Below, in pieces: positions 1 to 12,059 of a stretch of DNA of 64,000 nt (positions are counted from its first letter, which is position 1; each line of letters opens with the position of its first letter). Below the pieces are notes generated by a model that was not told the DNA's origin, did no database searches, and worked only from the letters and a program-made list of their open reading frames with translations. Origin of the DNA: Abelmoschus esculentus (Eukaryota > Streptophyta > Magnoliopsida > Malvales > Malvaceae); the NCBI GenBank assembly GCA_035048815.1, contig JAUCBN010000023.1, positions 3,107,501-3,171,500 of the forward strand. The letters run 5' to 3'. The position numbers and the translations under genes are program-made.

Positions 1-254
1 GAAAGAATTTAAAGGATAATCGACTGATTTTTTTAAAAACCGAAATAAATAACATTTATTTTTTTAAATCATTTTGATTCTTATAAATAAAAAAAAAACT
101 TATAAACCCTATTTTAAAAAAACATATTATCGTTGTTTGTATCTTAATTAATATTGGAATAAAAATTCAAAAAAAATTGTTTATCTTTTAAAAAGTAAAA
201 ACCGAAGTTAAAATGATCACATCTGAATTTTAAAATCAACACCAAACTCTCTTT
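1..254. other. AT-rich intergenic, no gene seen
   Basis: Low-complexity A/T-rich sequence with no open frame of note and no recognised repeat up to the start of the MITE at about 255. Confidence 0.6.
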
Positions 255-449
255 AAATTATATCATGGGTCAGTCCCACCACCTGCCTATTGGACCAACT
301 AATAAAAACTGTCTACTTCATCAATTTTCCCATGTCATAATTTTTTCGCAAGTGAATTTTCACTTGAAAAATTAAAAATAATGAGGTGGACAGTTTCTAT
401 TGATTGGTCCCATAGATGACGTGGTGGGACTGACCCATGATATAATTTC
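255..449. mobile_element. MITE, family M1 (ATGGGTCAGTCCC-type TIRs)
   Basis: The left end reads AAATTATATCATGGGTCAGT and the right end is its near-exact reverse complement, so this is a terminal-inverted-repeat element of about 195 bp with no coding capacity. The inner part contains a second inverted pair around GTGAATTTTCACTTGA. Related copies occur throughout the window, near 13.1, 22.9, 25.6, 26.3, 36.2, 37.1, 47.2, 47.9, 55.5 and 58.1 kb. Seen directly; the superfamily is not determined. Confidence 0.85.
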
Positions 450-589
450 TTCTTTTTAGGGGAGTGTCTCGAAACCCCCCTTAAAAGCAGCCTAAAAAAA
501 CCGCTATAATAGGCGGCACTTGACACTTGAAAACCGGTTCCAATAGTTATTTAATTTAATTTTAAATATTTAAATAAAAATATTTATAT

Positions 590-1635
590 AATAAATATTC
601 AAAGAAAAATATTAGAATAAAAATATATAAATAAAAATATTTGTATAATAAATATTTAAATAAAAATATTCATATAATAAATATTCGAATAAAAATATTT
701 AAATAAAATATATAAGAATAAAAATATTCGTATAATAAAAATTCGAATAAAAATATTCATATAATAAATATTTGAATAAAAATATACGAATAAAAATATT
801 CATATAATAAATATTAGAATACAAATATTCATATAATAAATATTCAAATAAAAATATTTGAATAAAAAATATACGAAAAAATATTTGTATAATAAATATT
901 CGAATAAAAATATTAATATAATAAATATTTGAATAAAAATATTCGTATAATAAGTATTTGAATAAAAATATTTATATAATAAATATTCAAATAAAAATAT
1001 TCGTATAATAAAATTTAAAATAAAAATATTCATACAATAAATATTCAAATAAAAATATTAAAATAAAATATATACGCATAAAAATATTCGTATAATAAAT
1101 ATTAGAATAAAAATATTCATGTAATAAATATTTGAATAAAAATATTCGAATAAAATATAAACGAATAAAAATATTTGTATAATAAATATTCGAAAAAAAT
1201 ATTCATATAATAAATATTTGAATAAAAATATTTGAATAAAATATATTGAATAAAAATATTCATGTAATAAATATTTGAATAAGAATATTTGAATAAAAAT
1301 ATTAGAATAAAATATATAGGAATAAAAATATCAGTATGATAAATATTCAAATAAAAATATTCATATAATAAATACTTGAATAAAAATATTCAAATAAAAT
1401 ATATACGAATAAAAATATTTGTATAATAAATATTAGAATAAAAATATTCATATAATAAATATTTGAATAAAAATATTTGAATAAAATATATACGAATAAA
1501 AATATTCGTATAATAAATATTGCGAATAAAATTTATATGAATAAAAATATTCGTATGATAAATATTCAAATAAAAATATTCATATAATAAATATTCGAAT
1601 AAAAATATTCTAATAAAAATATACGAATAAAATAT
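590..1635. repeat. AT-rich minisatellite
   Basis: More than 1 kb of variants of AATAAAAATATTCGTATAAT followed by AAATATT, in irregular higher-order arrangement. The reading frames across it (I/Y/F/N-rich on the minus strand) are only the repeat translated. Confidence 0.9.
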
Positions 1636-2470
1636 TGTACACAGATCCTTACAAAGTATACATAATGGCTTACGAAAACCATAAGAAAAAAAGTATGTAC
1701 ACAAATCCCTACAAAATATACACAAATGCTTACGAAAACTGTAAGGAAAAAAATATGTACACAAATCCTTACCCTTGGATGACCTCCTTTAGCTCATGGT
1801 GAGAAGTTGTAAGGATTTGTGTATATACCTTTTTTCTTACGGTTTTCGTAAGCCATTGTGTATACTTTGTAAAGAATTGTGTACATACACAAATCCTTAC
1901 CATTTTTGTGCCATATTATGTATACTCGTAACTAATTGTGTATGTACACAAATCCTTACCTTTGGATGACCTCCTTTAACTCATGGTTTCGAAGTTGTAA
2001 GGATTTGTGTACATACCTTTTTTCTTACGTTTTTCGTAAGCCATTGTGTATATTTTGTAAGAAATTGTGTACATACACAAATCCTTACCATTTTTGTATC
2101 ATATTATGTATACTCGTAACCAATTGTGTATGTACACAAATCCTTATCCTTGGATGACCTCCTTTAGCTTATGGTTTCGAAGTCGTAAGGATTTGTGTAC
2201 ATACCTTTTTTCTTACGGTTTTCGTAAGCCCTTGTGTATACTTTATAAGGAATTGTGTACAATTTATGTATTCTCGTAGTGATTTATGTATGTACGCAAA
2301 TTCTTATGTTTGTAACAATTTATGTATGTACCGTTTTTCTTACAGTTTTTATAAGGATTTATGTATGTACACAAATACTTACATTTGTAACAATTTATGT
2401 ATGTACCGTTTTTCTTACAGTTTTTGTAATAAATTGTGCATATAGTTCATAATCAATTATGTACACAAAA
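1636..2470. repeat. 187-bp tandem repeat with internal inverted motifs
   Basis: The block starting TGTACACAAATCCTTACC and running into TTGGATGACCTCCTTTA recurs at about 1756, 1943 and 2130, a constant 187-bp period. Each unit holds inverted copies of the same core (GTAAGGATTTGTGTACAT against ACACAAATCCTTAC) and a CTTACGGTTTTCGTAAG palindrome. The array degrades after about 2280. Short frames here are repeat artefacts. Confidence 0.88.
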
Positions 2471-3360
2471 TGATCGGATAAATCAGTCAATGCTTTTTTA
2501 GAACCTTTTTAAGGGGTTTCTCTTAGAATCACCCCTTTTTTTAGTTTAAACAAAACATAATTTCTTTTATCGCATTGTCTTTCATTAGAGACGAAGCCTT
2601 CATTGTCTTAGACAATAGTGCTCGAAAAAAAAATGATAATAACTTTTTTAAAAAAAAAGTGATTAATATTTTTAAAAGAGCATTTGTAAAACTAATATAA
2701 TTCAAATTATAAAATTTAAGTTTTATATTTTAATACGAGATTTTAAATTTAGGCTTTATATTTTGATACGAGATTTTAAATTTTAAATTTATGAAAATAA
2801 AATTAGTATAATTCATTCAAATTTACTTAAATTTGATTTGACAAAATTAAAACTCAAAATTATAAAATTAACTTATTTTAATTAAAAAAAATGGTTATAG
2901 ATGTATAATCTTACGGAGAATTTCTAATTATAAACTACTTTTTAATAATTTATATAATTATTTTAATCACTACAAAATCATTTAAAACTTTTATTATATA
3001 CTATGATAAAAAATATAATATATATAATAATTTGTTAAATATTATTTAAGATATTAATTATACTTATAATATGTTAAATATAATATTTTTTTAAGATTTA
3101 GTTATTATAACAATTATATGATTTTAATATAAATATTTTTAATTTAATATTAAAAATTTAAGCAATTAAAAATAAAGTATTTATAAAAATAATCTAATAA
3201 ATTTATTTTTAAGTTATATTTTATTAATTAAATATTATTCTTTTGCATTCTTATCAAATAAACTGGATAAAATAAAATAATATTTTTTATAATATATAAA
3301 TAATATTATATTTCAAAATATTAGTTTTAAAATAATCATATTTTTAAATTTTTTTCCTGA
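2471..3360. other. AT-rich intergenic, no gene seen
   Basis: Very A/T-rich sequence with no long frame, no inverted ends and no recognised element. Confidence 0.6.
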
Positions 3361-3436
3361 AATTTTATAGAAATTAAGGTGGGGGGCCACAAAGAGGGAA
3401 GCTGGCAAACTGTAGGCCCAGTCAGAGGGTAAAGTT

Positions 3437-3444
3437 TATATAAA
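3437..3444 (+). promoter_or_regulatory. TATA-box candidate for the LRR receptor gene
   Basis: TATATAAA lies in a locally GC-richer stretch (3370-3560), followed by pyrimidine-rich sequence typical of a plant 5' leader. It is about 1.46 kb upstream of the start codon, so use of this box would need a long or intron-containing 5' UTR. No other gene-free stretch nearby (3361-4906) shows a coding exon. Inference only. Confidence 0.35.
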
Positions 3445-4906
3445 TAGAAATAAAGCGTCCGAAAACAAAGGAAATGGGGTCCACCACTACCGTTCTTTGA
3501 TTTCTTTTTTACAGGGTGGGGTCACATTTGACAGTAAAATCTTCGCTCTAATCCTTCCCGCCAACACTAATCATTTAATTAATCAAACACCTCACAAAAT
3601 AGCAAATTTTAATTATGATCATTAAAAAAATTAAGGAGAAAAAGGTAAAACAGAACACTGCTGATGGGCTAAGGATAGAAAACAAAAACAAAATCAAACA
3701 AAAAATTTTCTTTTTGGAAAAAGAAAGAGAAAATCTCTGGAAAATTTTGCAAGAAAAATTAAAAAAATTCAAGCTTGCATTGATGGGAATGAGGAAAATG
3801 ATGGTCGAAGAGAAGGGATTACCGCTCTGAGATCATTGTGCAAAAAAAGGGCAGTAATAGAAAAAAAATCTGGATTTTATTTCTGTTTAATACAAATTTT
3901 CTGTTCCTGTTGCTTAAATTCCAAAAATTTTTCCATATTTTTTTCTTTGCTGCCTTTTTTTTTTCTTTCCAAAAGCCTCTTCCTCAACCATTCCCACGTC
4001 TATCAACAACGTACCCTTTTTTTTTTTCATTTTTTCTGACGGAATCCCATTATTACAATTGCAACAACAGCTTCAAATAAGGGACAAAGTTTTGATCTTT
4101 CTGCACTTGTTATGGTAAATCCCAATGTATCTACATTGTACCCTCGTTATTTTGGTAAGCTACTGCAGAACCAATGAGTTATGGGAATGAGGGATTTTTT
4201 ATGATACTACATTGCAATTCTACAATATGTGCTGATGTTGATACTGCAAGGTGCAATGTTTATTCTGATTTTGTTAAGCCAATGCAGAACCAATGAATTA
4301 TGATTATGATGGATTGTTATGATACTTGAAAGGCCCTTCACCTGTAAAAGCTAGCTTTAGAGTGTGTTCCATATATCATTTTGTTGACCCTTTTCCTTTT
4401 ATTGGATTGCTTGCTCTCAAAGTCATTCTCATTCTCATGTCTTTTACTTTTTTTGCTTTGATTTTGTTGGTTTTTCAGCTTCTCTGGAGATTGTAAGGAG
4501 AGAAGTTAAGCCTTCAAAAGTTGATAATTAACATGAATATGTTCAGGGTGTTGTAAGATCAAAGTAGAAACCGAAAAAATGAGGGGTTCCAATATGATGA
4601 TGGTCACCGAAGGCGGGGAATTTACATTTGTTTGTACTTTGTAGTATATTATTGTAATAGCATAAAAACAGAGATAAAAAGATCGTTTTTGTTTCAAGTT
4701 TTCTTGTCAAACAACAGGAACATAGAGATTCTTTTTTCCCTTTTGGTGTTGGTGTGGTGTGTCATTTTTGTTGTTCGTAGAGTGAATTTTTAGAAGAGTT
4801 TGGTGTTTTATATTAAGGGGGGAAAACTGGCGATTTTGTATAGCGTTGTGGCTGTTGGCAGATGTCTTTGCTACCTCGGCCATTGCAGCGTTTGGCTTAT
4901 AAAGGA

Positions 4907-5291
4907 ATGGGGGATAGATGGAAACGAATTGCATTCAGTTTATTAAGCTTTTTGCTCTTGATTCAAAGTTTCATGATTGAAGGATTTTTGGCCATTGATT
5001 CTGATGGTAATTCCTTCTGGTAGTTCTGTTTGATTCTTTACCTATTCTGTTCAATTTATTTGTTTGTTTTCTTCTTTTTCCCCTCTTTTTATACTTTTTT
5101 TTTCTTTGATTATAATTGGATTTGGAGATGAAGGTTTGGCTTTGTTAGAATTTCGAGCCAGAATTGATTCTGATCCTTATGGTGCGTTTGCAAATTGGAA
5201 TTCCAATGACAGCACTCCATGCTTGTGGTGGGGGGTTCATTGTGTCGACGGTAAAGTGCAAATGCTGTAAGTCCCTCTTATGCATATGCAT

Positions 5292-5387
<96 letters not shown>

Positions 5388-8300
5388 ATTTCTTAAAACA
5401 GAATACTGGATGTGTTCCTCATTTGATAGCTAATTAGAGTTTAGTATGAGAATGGTCTAACAGAGAGAGTTTGGTGCTTAATTAAAGAGTTTTTAGTTTA
5501 GAAGCTGTCTTTGGTGTAAACTGTGAATGGATGAATCTTCTAATGTCATTTGTTGTTGTTTGCTTTTTAGTGATCTAAGTGCCCTTTCTTTGGAAGGAAC
5601 ATTGGCACCTGAGCTGGGGAAACTAAGCCACTTAAGATCACTGTAAGGATTCACAATCTTTGATATGAGTGGATTTTTCATGCTTTTATCTGTAGTTGTC
5701 TATCCATTTCAACTCGGGTCTCTCGTAATCTTGTTGTTCCCATGTTTGATACTCTTATCTTAGGCATTCTAACATTGAGTATGGGATAAGATTCTCCAAG
5801 TATATTTTACTGCTGATTTAACATAACAGAATTCTCTGGGTGATTTTCTTGCTACCAATGTCAACAGTGTGCTCTATAAAAACCGTTTCTCCGGTGCCAT
5901 TCCGAAGGAGTTCGGTGAGCTTACAAAACTCGAGCTACTGGATTTGAGGGAAAATGACTTGGGTGGAACAATTCCAGCTGAAATAGGAAAAATGTTATCT
6001 CTAAAACGCGTGTAAGTGTCGTATTTCGTATATTTTACACCATGCATTATGCTTTGTTCTTGTTGTTAGCTTTATCAAACTACCTGACTCCTTAGGTTAC
6101 TTTGTGACAACAAGTTGGAGGGTAGCATTCCTTCGGGTCTTGGGAGGCTTAACTTGCTCTCCGAACTGCAGTTTGATGAAAACCTTACATCGATGTCGGC
6201 TACCGGAATTGGCTGTGCAAATAGGAAGTTTGGACTATGGTAAGAGCCATATTCATTACTGCTGAATTCACTATTGATCTTTATTGTTTCCATCCCCTCC
6301 TCTTATTCCGTAACGTATAAATATCCACACATATGAACGCTAAGAAACCATAATAGCTATCATCCCCCCTTGCCATGCACTTGATAATTTGGCTGGCCCA
6401 TGGATATGTTATGAGAAGATTGTATGTTTCTCAAAGCAGATTCATTTTCGAGGCTGATCATTGTAAAATTTCATTTAAGATCAGATTTATAAGGTCTAAT
6501 TGCAACAAGATTATGTTGAAATAAGGGTTGAATCATCTTCCCTTTAAACCTTTTAATATGCCTATATCTTTGGTTTGTATTGACAACTGATCTGTTAGTT
6601 CTAGTGCTTATGTCGATTCTGGCATCGTTTCTGTTGTCGGAGTTGATATTTCTATGAATCAATTTGAATTAGTACATTTTTGTAACCCCTAAAAGTAACC
6701 TAATTTCTTAGATTACAAGTTAGGGTTTACAAACTGAAAACTTGTTTCTCACGTTAGGGTTTTTACCAAAAATTAATAAAATATTAATATTCGGATAAAT
6801 TATTGAATAATTAATAATTTAAAATAACAATAAAAATTAACATTTTAAAATAACGTTCAACCCATAAATTTATAAACAGTAAATGTAACAAATATCGATA
6901 AACATTTAATTACAGAAATATTGTTCAAATACTATAAATAATCCGGAATCCGAAAATGATTACATACTATAAATCAGATACTGGAACAGGAACCTCCAAG
7001 TACCGTACCGAGCCTAGATCTGAGATCTGAAACAAGAACCTGAGAGGGTGTAAGCTGGGGAGCCTAGTGTGTCTCTAGAACAGATAACGGAATAACAGAA
7101 CAGATTATACAGAACGGACAGAGTATGCATGATATGCACCCATCTCCGAACACCTCAGAAGAGTTGGTCCCCAGACCACTCTAACACCATCACACCAACA
7201 GAAGTGGTATCTCGACCCGAAGGTGGAGCCACTGAACAGAAGTGATAAAATCACTAACTTCCCCGTACACAGATAATCCCAGATGCCATGTTAAATGCAG
7301 ATAAAGAATCAGAATGCATGCCTATATTCTAACAGGAGGCAAGCATGACAGAAACAGAATCAGATATGATATAACAGAATGATGCATGATCATACGGATA
7401 ACAGAATCAATACATAGAATAACAGAATTTACAGGCTGAACGGGAGAGAACACACCTGTATCAGAGACTCAACGACGACCCTGACGTCTACTGGATTCGG
7501 CTCTACCACCGGGCTGAGCAGGAGTAGAGTCTACAAATAACGGAAATATATTAGACATCCTACTATGCCACATTACCGTAAAAATAAACTAAACAGAATA
7601 ATTCGTACTCACGTGAAGGTCCCAAATGCTGATGTATCGGACCTCGAACAGGAGGAGGAGGTAATTGCTCGGGGTCGGAATCCTCGTCACCTGAAGCAAA
7701 CAAAAACGTGTTCAGAAACTTTTACAGAAATTTTCCAGATAACTTATCGAACATAAAACCCCCAAAAACGACACTTCGGGTTCGAATTTCGAAAAACGGA
7801 CAACACCATTGGAATCAGGACGTCGAAAAACATAAAGTGGGTCCGGGTCAAAAAAGTCAACTGCTGAAGTCAGCACTGGTCAATGCTGACGTCAGCAATG
7901 ACGTCAGCAGTGACGTCAGCGATGATGTCAGCCGGGTCGGAAAACGGGTCGGAGATCGGATCGGGTCAGGTTGGGGCGGTTCAGGGCCGGTTCGGTTCAG
8001 CTGGGCCGGTTTCTGGTTCTGGGCCGGGTTCAATGCACCGTTTGTTTCCCGGGAAAATCTGGGAATTTTTCCAGATTTTCTCGGGATCCAAACACATTAT
8101 TTCCGACTTTAAATCCCCTCTTTTGATCCGATTTAAATCCCTATTCGATCCAAAACTTTCCTAGATCAAATCCTACAACATTTTCGATCCAAAACCACAT
8201 TTTAAACGAATCAAAACATCTTTCCCATACCATTTATTTGATCAAAACAGTGACCAACTCCATTTTTAAAACTTAAAGAAATATTCGGTCGATTCGAACA

Positions 8301-11183
8301 CAACAACAACGACTCTAAGTTATCCTTAAACGAACCAACAGATAACCAATACCAACCCATCTATCAACACTTCTAAACTGAAATAAAAGAATTTACTGAA
8401 CGGATTAAACCCTTACCTCAACAACAACTCAATGAACGAGAGACAAAGACAACTCCAGGTACAATCGGCAGAACAACAGAGACAGGAGAAAGAGAGATTC
8501 AAGCTATCACGAAAATGAACGAAATTCATTCTGATTTTAATCAAAGAACGAATCAAATTCATTAACTCTCCCAATCAAACCTTCGGTTACAGAGTAAGAA
8601 GACGTTACCTAATAAAAATGGTCTAATTACGGGTTAAGGGCCTGAAGTTTTTAAAACTTCAGACTTTGACCCTTTCACTTTTTATAATTCACAATTTAGT
8701 CCCTAAATTTCAGAAATTTTAATCCCAAAATTTTAGGGTTCGATTTAGGGATTTTGACTTTAATTTTTCGGGTTATTACAATTTTGCTAGGATATTGAGC
8801 TTGATTCTGCAAATTGTTCACCATATTTTGCACTGATATGTAGCATGCTAGAGATTAACTGCTTCATTTTATAGCGTTGTTAAAATGATTAATTAAACCG
8901 ATTAAGATTTCTAAGCCTTCTAGTTTCCTGATTACTTGATTGCCTAAGTTGACAGCCTGTGGCAAAGCAGTTTGAAACAACTGAGCAGAGCGGGTTCGTT
9001 GCTCATCCCGATTAAAGGAGCTCTCATACATTACCTCAATGCTTTACCATTAGCACAGTATGAACTATCCTTTTAATTTTTTCTTCGTACTGTTTTATTT
9101 TATTTTATTTAAGTTCTCAAGTTCTGTTTGTTCACATGATTGGTCTTCTTACAAGGCAAAAGGTCTCGCATGCCGAGCATCAAGAGGATTGCTGCCAAGA
9201 TGTGCCTGGTGAGTATAACAATTACCAAATTTGAGTACATTGGAAAACTGAGTATGTCTACCAGGGGAAAATGACGTTTTTTTCTCTTTAAGTAGGTTCA
9301 TCTGGGCAACCAATGGCCCAGAACATACCGGATGCTGTCCCTTTTGCTCGTCGTAGGCTACTTGAACAGTCTAAGAACCTCCCAGCTGTGCCTGCTTCCA
9401 GTATGTCGTCCAACAATCAGATCATTTCTCTTCCAACTACCCGAAGTAGTGGGAGTTTCCCCGCGGTGCTGGAGGCAAAAAATAAACATCCTCCTACACC
9501 ACCTTTACAAGTTGAACCGCCTCCTCCTGTGACTAATATGCAGTCTGAAGAGCCACCTGATGAACAACCTTCAGAGTCTGGTTCCAGGAGTTTATGGAAA
9601 TATCTCATCATCATTCCCTGTGTAGTCATCTTTCTTTTGTTTCTGGTGTTTTTGTTCATGTATCGTAAACGAGCTGCAGAAACGATTGGTCCCTGGAAAA
9701 CTGGATTAAGTGGACAACTTCAGAAAGCTTTTATTACAGGCAATGTCAAATATTTTTGTTCATGTTGCACATTTTAATTTACATAGCATGAGACACTTAA
9801 AGCTTAGATAATGTCTAGACCAGTTCGAATATATTGCCATAAGGCGTCTGTTTATTCTTCGTTCATACTGCAGAAAAAAGAGCATAACTTTCTGTTATTG
9901 GATATGCAGGAGTGCCTAAGCTAAACCGAGCGGAACTCGAAACAGCCTGTGAGGATTTTAGCAATATAATAGACACAATTGGAGGTTGCAAAGTTTATAA
10001 AGGGACACTTTCCAGCGGGGTTGAGATCGCTGTTGCGGCTACTAGCATTTCATCTTTAAAAGATTGGTCCAAGAACTCAGAGAAAGCCTATCGGAGAAAG
10101 GTTTGTCATTTACAGTCACAAAACATAAACATGACAACATTTTGGCCATAACATGATTGTTAACGTCTTCGTTTCGGGACATACTGTAGATCGATAAATT
10201 GTCGAGAATTAACCATAAGAACTATGTCAACCTTATTGGCTACTGTGAGGACGATGAACCTTTCAACAGGATGATGGTGTTTGAATATGCTCCGAATGGA
10301 ACCCTTTTCGAGCATCTGCATGGTAATAAAGGGGCAGAGGATTTTTGTTCCCGTTTCACCAATATTCATTCTTTAAGGGAGCTTAAAATCTTACTAGTTC
10401 TTTGTTTACAGTTAAAGAAATGGAACATCTAGATTGGAATGCTAGGATGAGGATCATCATGGGCGTGGCTTATTGTCTTCAATATATGCACCATGATCTA
10501 AATCCTCCCTTAGCTCATTCAAATTTAAGTTCATCTTCTATCTATCTAACAGATGATTATGCTGCAAAGGTACATCGATTTCGGTTTAAATCGTACTCTC
10601 ATTATGTTCTTATCGATACACAACACTCATTGTCATTCGTCTTTTGACATCCGCAGCTCGGGGAAATCGGTTGTTTACCGCCTGCACCAAAGTCCAAGAC
10701 CTTAGCTGATGCAGAATCAGATCATTCATCTGAATTGCCACCTTTAGTTGACTTAGAAGCAAATGTCTATAGCTTCGGTGTCTTGTTACTCGAAACCATT
10801 TCGGGAAAGCTTCCATACTCCAAAGAACAAGGACCGATCGAGAAATGGGTACGTTTCAGGCAACAACTGGTAACTCCAGACTCTAATCTCATCCCTAATA
10901 TGAAGATCATGAAACTTTGCAGGCAGATCAATACCTGAATGACCAGTCCAACATACGATCCATGGTCGATCCAACACTCGAGTCATTCAAAAACGAAGAA
11001 CTGGAGATAATCTGTGAGGTTATCAAAGAGTGCATCATAGCAGATTCAAGGCAAAGACCAACTATGAAAGAGATCATTTCCAAGTTGAGAGAAGGGATTC
11101 ATATTGCTCAAGAACAAGCTACTCCCAGACTCTCTCCATTGTGGTGGGCTGAACTTGAGATTTTATCAATGGAGGCTAACTGA
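4907..11183 (+). CDS. LRR receptor-like pseudokinase (LRR-VI-2 type; At2g40270/At3g56050, MRH1/MDIS2 relatives)
   Basis: Plasma-membrane receptor-like protein of 710 aa. Exons: 4907-5006, 5128-5266, 5571-5642, 5868-6011, 6096-6239, 8956-9057, 9156-9208, 9296-9739, 9910-10100, 10190-10322, 10412-10569, 10657-10848, 10923-11183 (2133 nt, in frame). Order: signal peptide (~1-29), a DEGLALLEFR LRR N-terminal cap ending in PCLWWGVHC, three or four LRRs, a proline-rich juxtamembrane stretch, one TM helix (~354-374) followed by YRKR, then a kinase-like domain. It lacks the catalytic elements: the beta-3 lysine region reads IAVAATS, the HRD site reads HSNLS (~543) and no DFG is present, so it should signal by binding, not phosphorylation. 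Intron 5 (2.7 kb) contains a solo LTR. Intron 8 uses a GC donor. Arabidopsis relatives act in root-hair and pollen-tube growth. The family call is firm; which paralogue it is remains open. Confidence 0.93.
5281..5385. repeat. (TACATA)n microsatellite in intron 2
   Basis: About 17 near-perfect ATACAT hexamers start 15 bp after the end of exon 2. This is a likely length-polymorphic site. The Y/T-rich frame through it is an artefact. Confidence 0.95.
6681..8780. mobile_element. Solo LTR (2.1 kb) inside intron 5 of the receptor gene
   Basis: The element starts TGTAACCCC and ends GGGTTATTACA, giving TG..CA ends with short inverted termini. It is flanked by the 5-bp direct repeat ATTTT (6676-6680 and 8781-8785), the signature of LTR-retrotransposon integration. 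No gag, pol, primer-binding site or second LTR is present, so I read it as a solo LTR left by recombination. The size and the TGTAAC/TTACA ends recall Ty3/gypsy LTRs, which is inference. It is GC-richer between about 7600 and 8060, where open frames of 93-134 codons occur by chance. Confidence 0.85.
7887..7930. promoter_or_regulatory. 12-bp tandem array of TGACGTCA (bZIP-type) palindromes in the LTR
   Basis: TGACGTCA occurs at 7887, 7899 and 7911, and the one-base variant TGATGTCA at 7923, spaced exactly 12 bp apart (unit TGACGTCAGCNR). A further variant, TGAAGTCA, is at 7865. TGACGTCA is the palindromic target of TGA/CREB-like bZIP factors. Function in the host intron is inferred. Confidence 0.7.
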
Positions 11184-11286
11184 TTTTTATCTTAACAGCT
11201 TTGTAAGTCTAAGTTACTTTATTACTTTGTATAAAAAAAAAATGGATAAAAAATAGCTTTTGGTCACATTGTCTTCATACATATAC

Positions 11287-11321
<35 letters not shown>

Positions 11322-12059
11322 CATATATATACATAATATACTGCTATACGTAACTCATATTCTTATCATCTATCTGTTTAATATTTTAGACCAGCTCATT
11401 CATCCTTGGCACTTTATTAATGTAATAAAAAGTGTTTTATATTTGTAATCAACTGTAATAGATATATGTATTTTGTTATTTAACTTCTTAAACATAATAT
11501 AATGCTAATTATTCTGATGTTCATAAATTATTGACTCGATTCTATTTTATAATTGAATTAAAATCTATCAATTAAACTACAAAACTTTTCGTGTCTTAGT
11601 TTTAAGGTTTAGAGACTTCATTTAGGTTTTAAAGTATAAACGTGATAATCTTGATTTTAAAGCTTATTGATAGAATTTTAAATTTAAAAATTTAAGATTT
11701 GTAGGTTAAATCTACGTCTCAACTATATTACCTTGAAATCTAAACCCTAACCCTAAACTAAAATTTTAAATTTATATACTAAAACTTTTAAATTCTAAAC
11801 CCTAAAGGTGCATTTCGTTCATGGAAAAGATAATTACTTTTGGTAATAAGATTACTAGATTATATCATTACCTGACATATTACTGCGAATGTTGTATTAC
11901 CTTGTTTGGTTTATTAGAAAGGAATGTAAGATGACAATGTTTGATTTAAAGATTATAAAAATACTTAAATATATATTTTATCAAATTATCTTTATGATAT
12001 ATATTAATAAAAATAACATATTTATATTGTTATAATTAAGTTTGAGAAAATATAATTTA
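11184..12059. other. 3' flank of the receptor gene; AT microsatellite, no gene
   Basis: Contains a (TA)n/(TACATA)n microsatellite at about 11278-11335 and a candidate AATAAA polyadenylation signal near 11422. From about 11550 onward it is A/T-rich sequence with scattered CCCTAAA-like words and no open frame. Confidence 0.6.

Noticed and set aside
800..1764. Several minus-strand reading frames of 77-124 codons rich in I, Y, F and N
   Set aside because: They are translations of the AT-rich minisatellite, with no domain, splice context or conservation signal.
1636..2470. Regularly spaced repeats reminiscent of a CRISPR array
   Set aside because: The units are 187 bp, contiguous, without unique spacers, and the genome is a plant nuclear one.
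7565..8164. Overlapping plus-strand frames of 63-134 codons in the GC-richer part of the solo LTR
   Set aside because: They lie wholly inside the LTR, show no retroelement or host domain, and are explained by local GC content.
9417..9659. Minus-strand frame of 80 codons
   Set aside because: It is the antisense shadow of receptor exon 8, which encodes the juxtamembrane and TM segments in a consistent multi-exon model.
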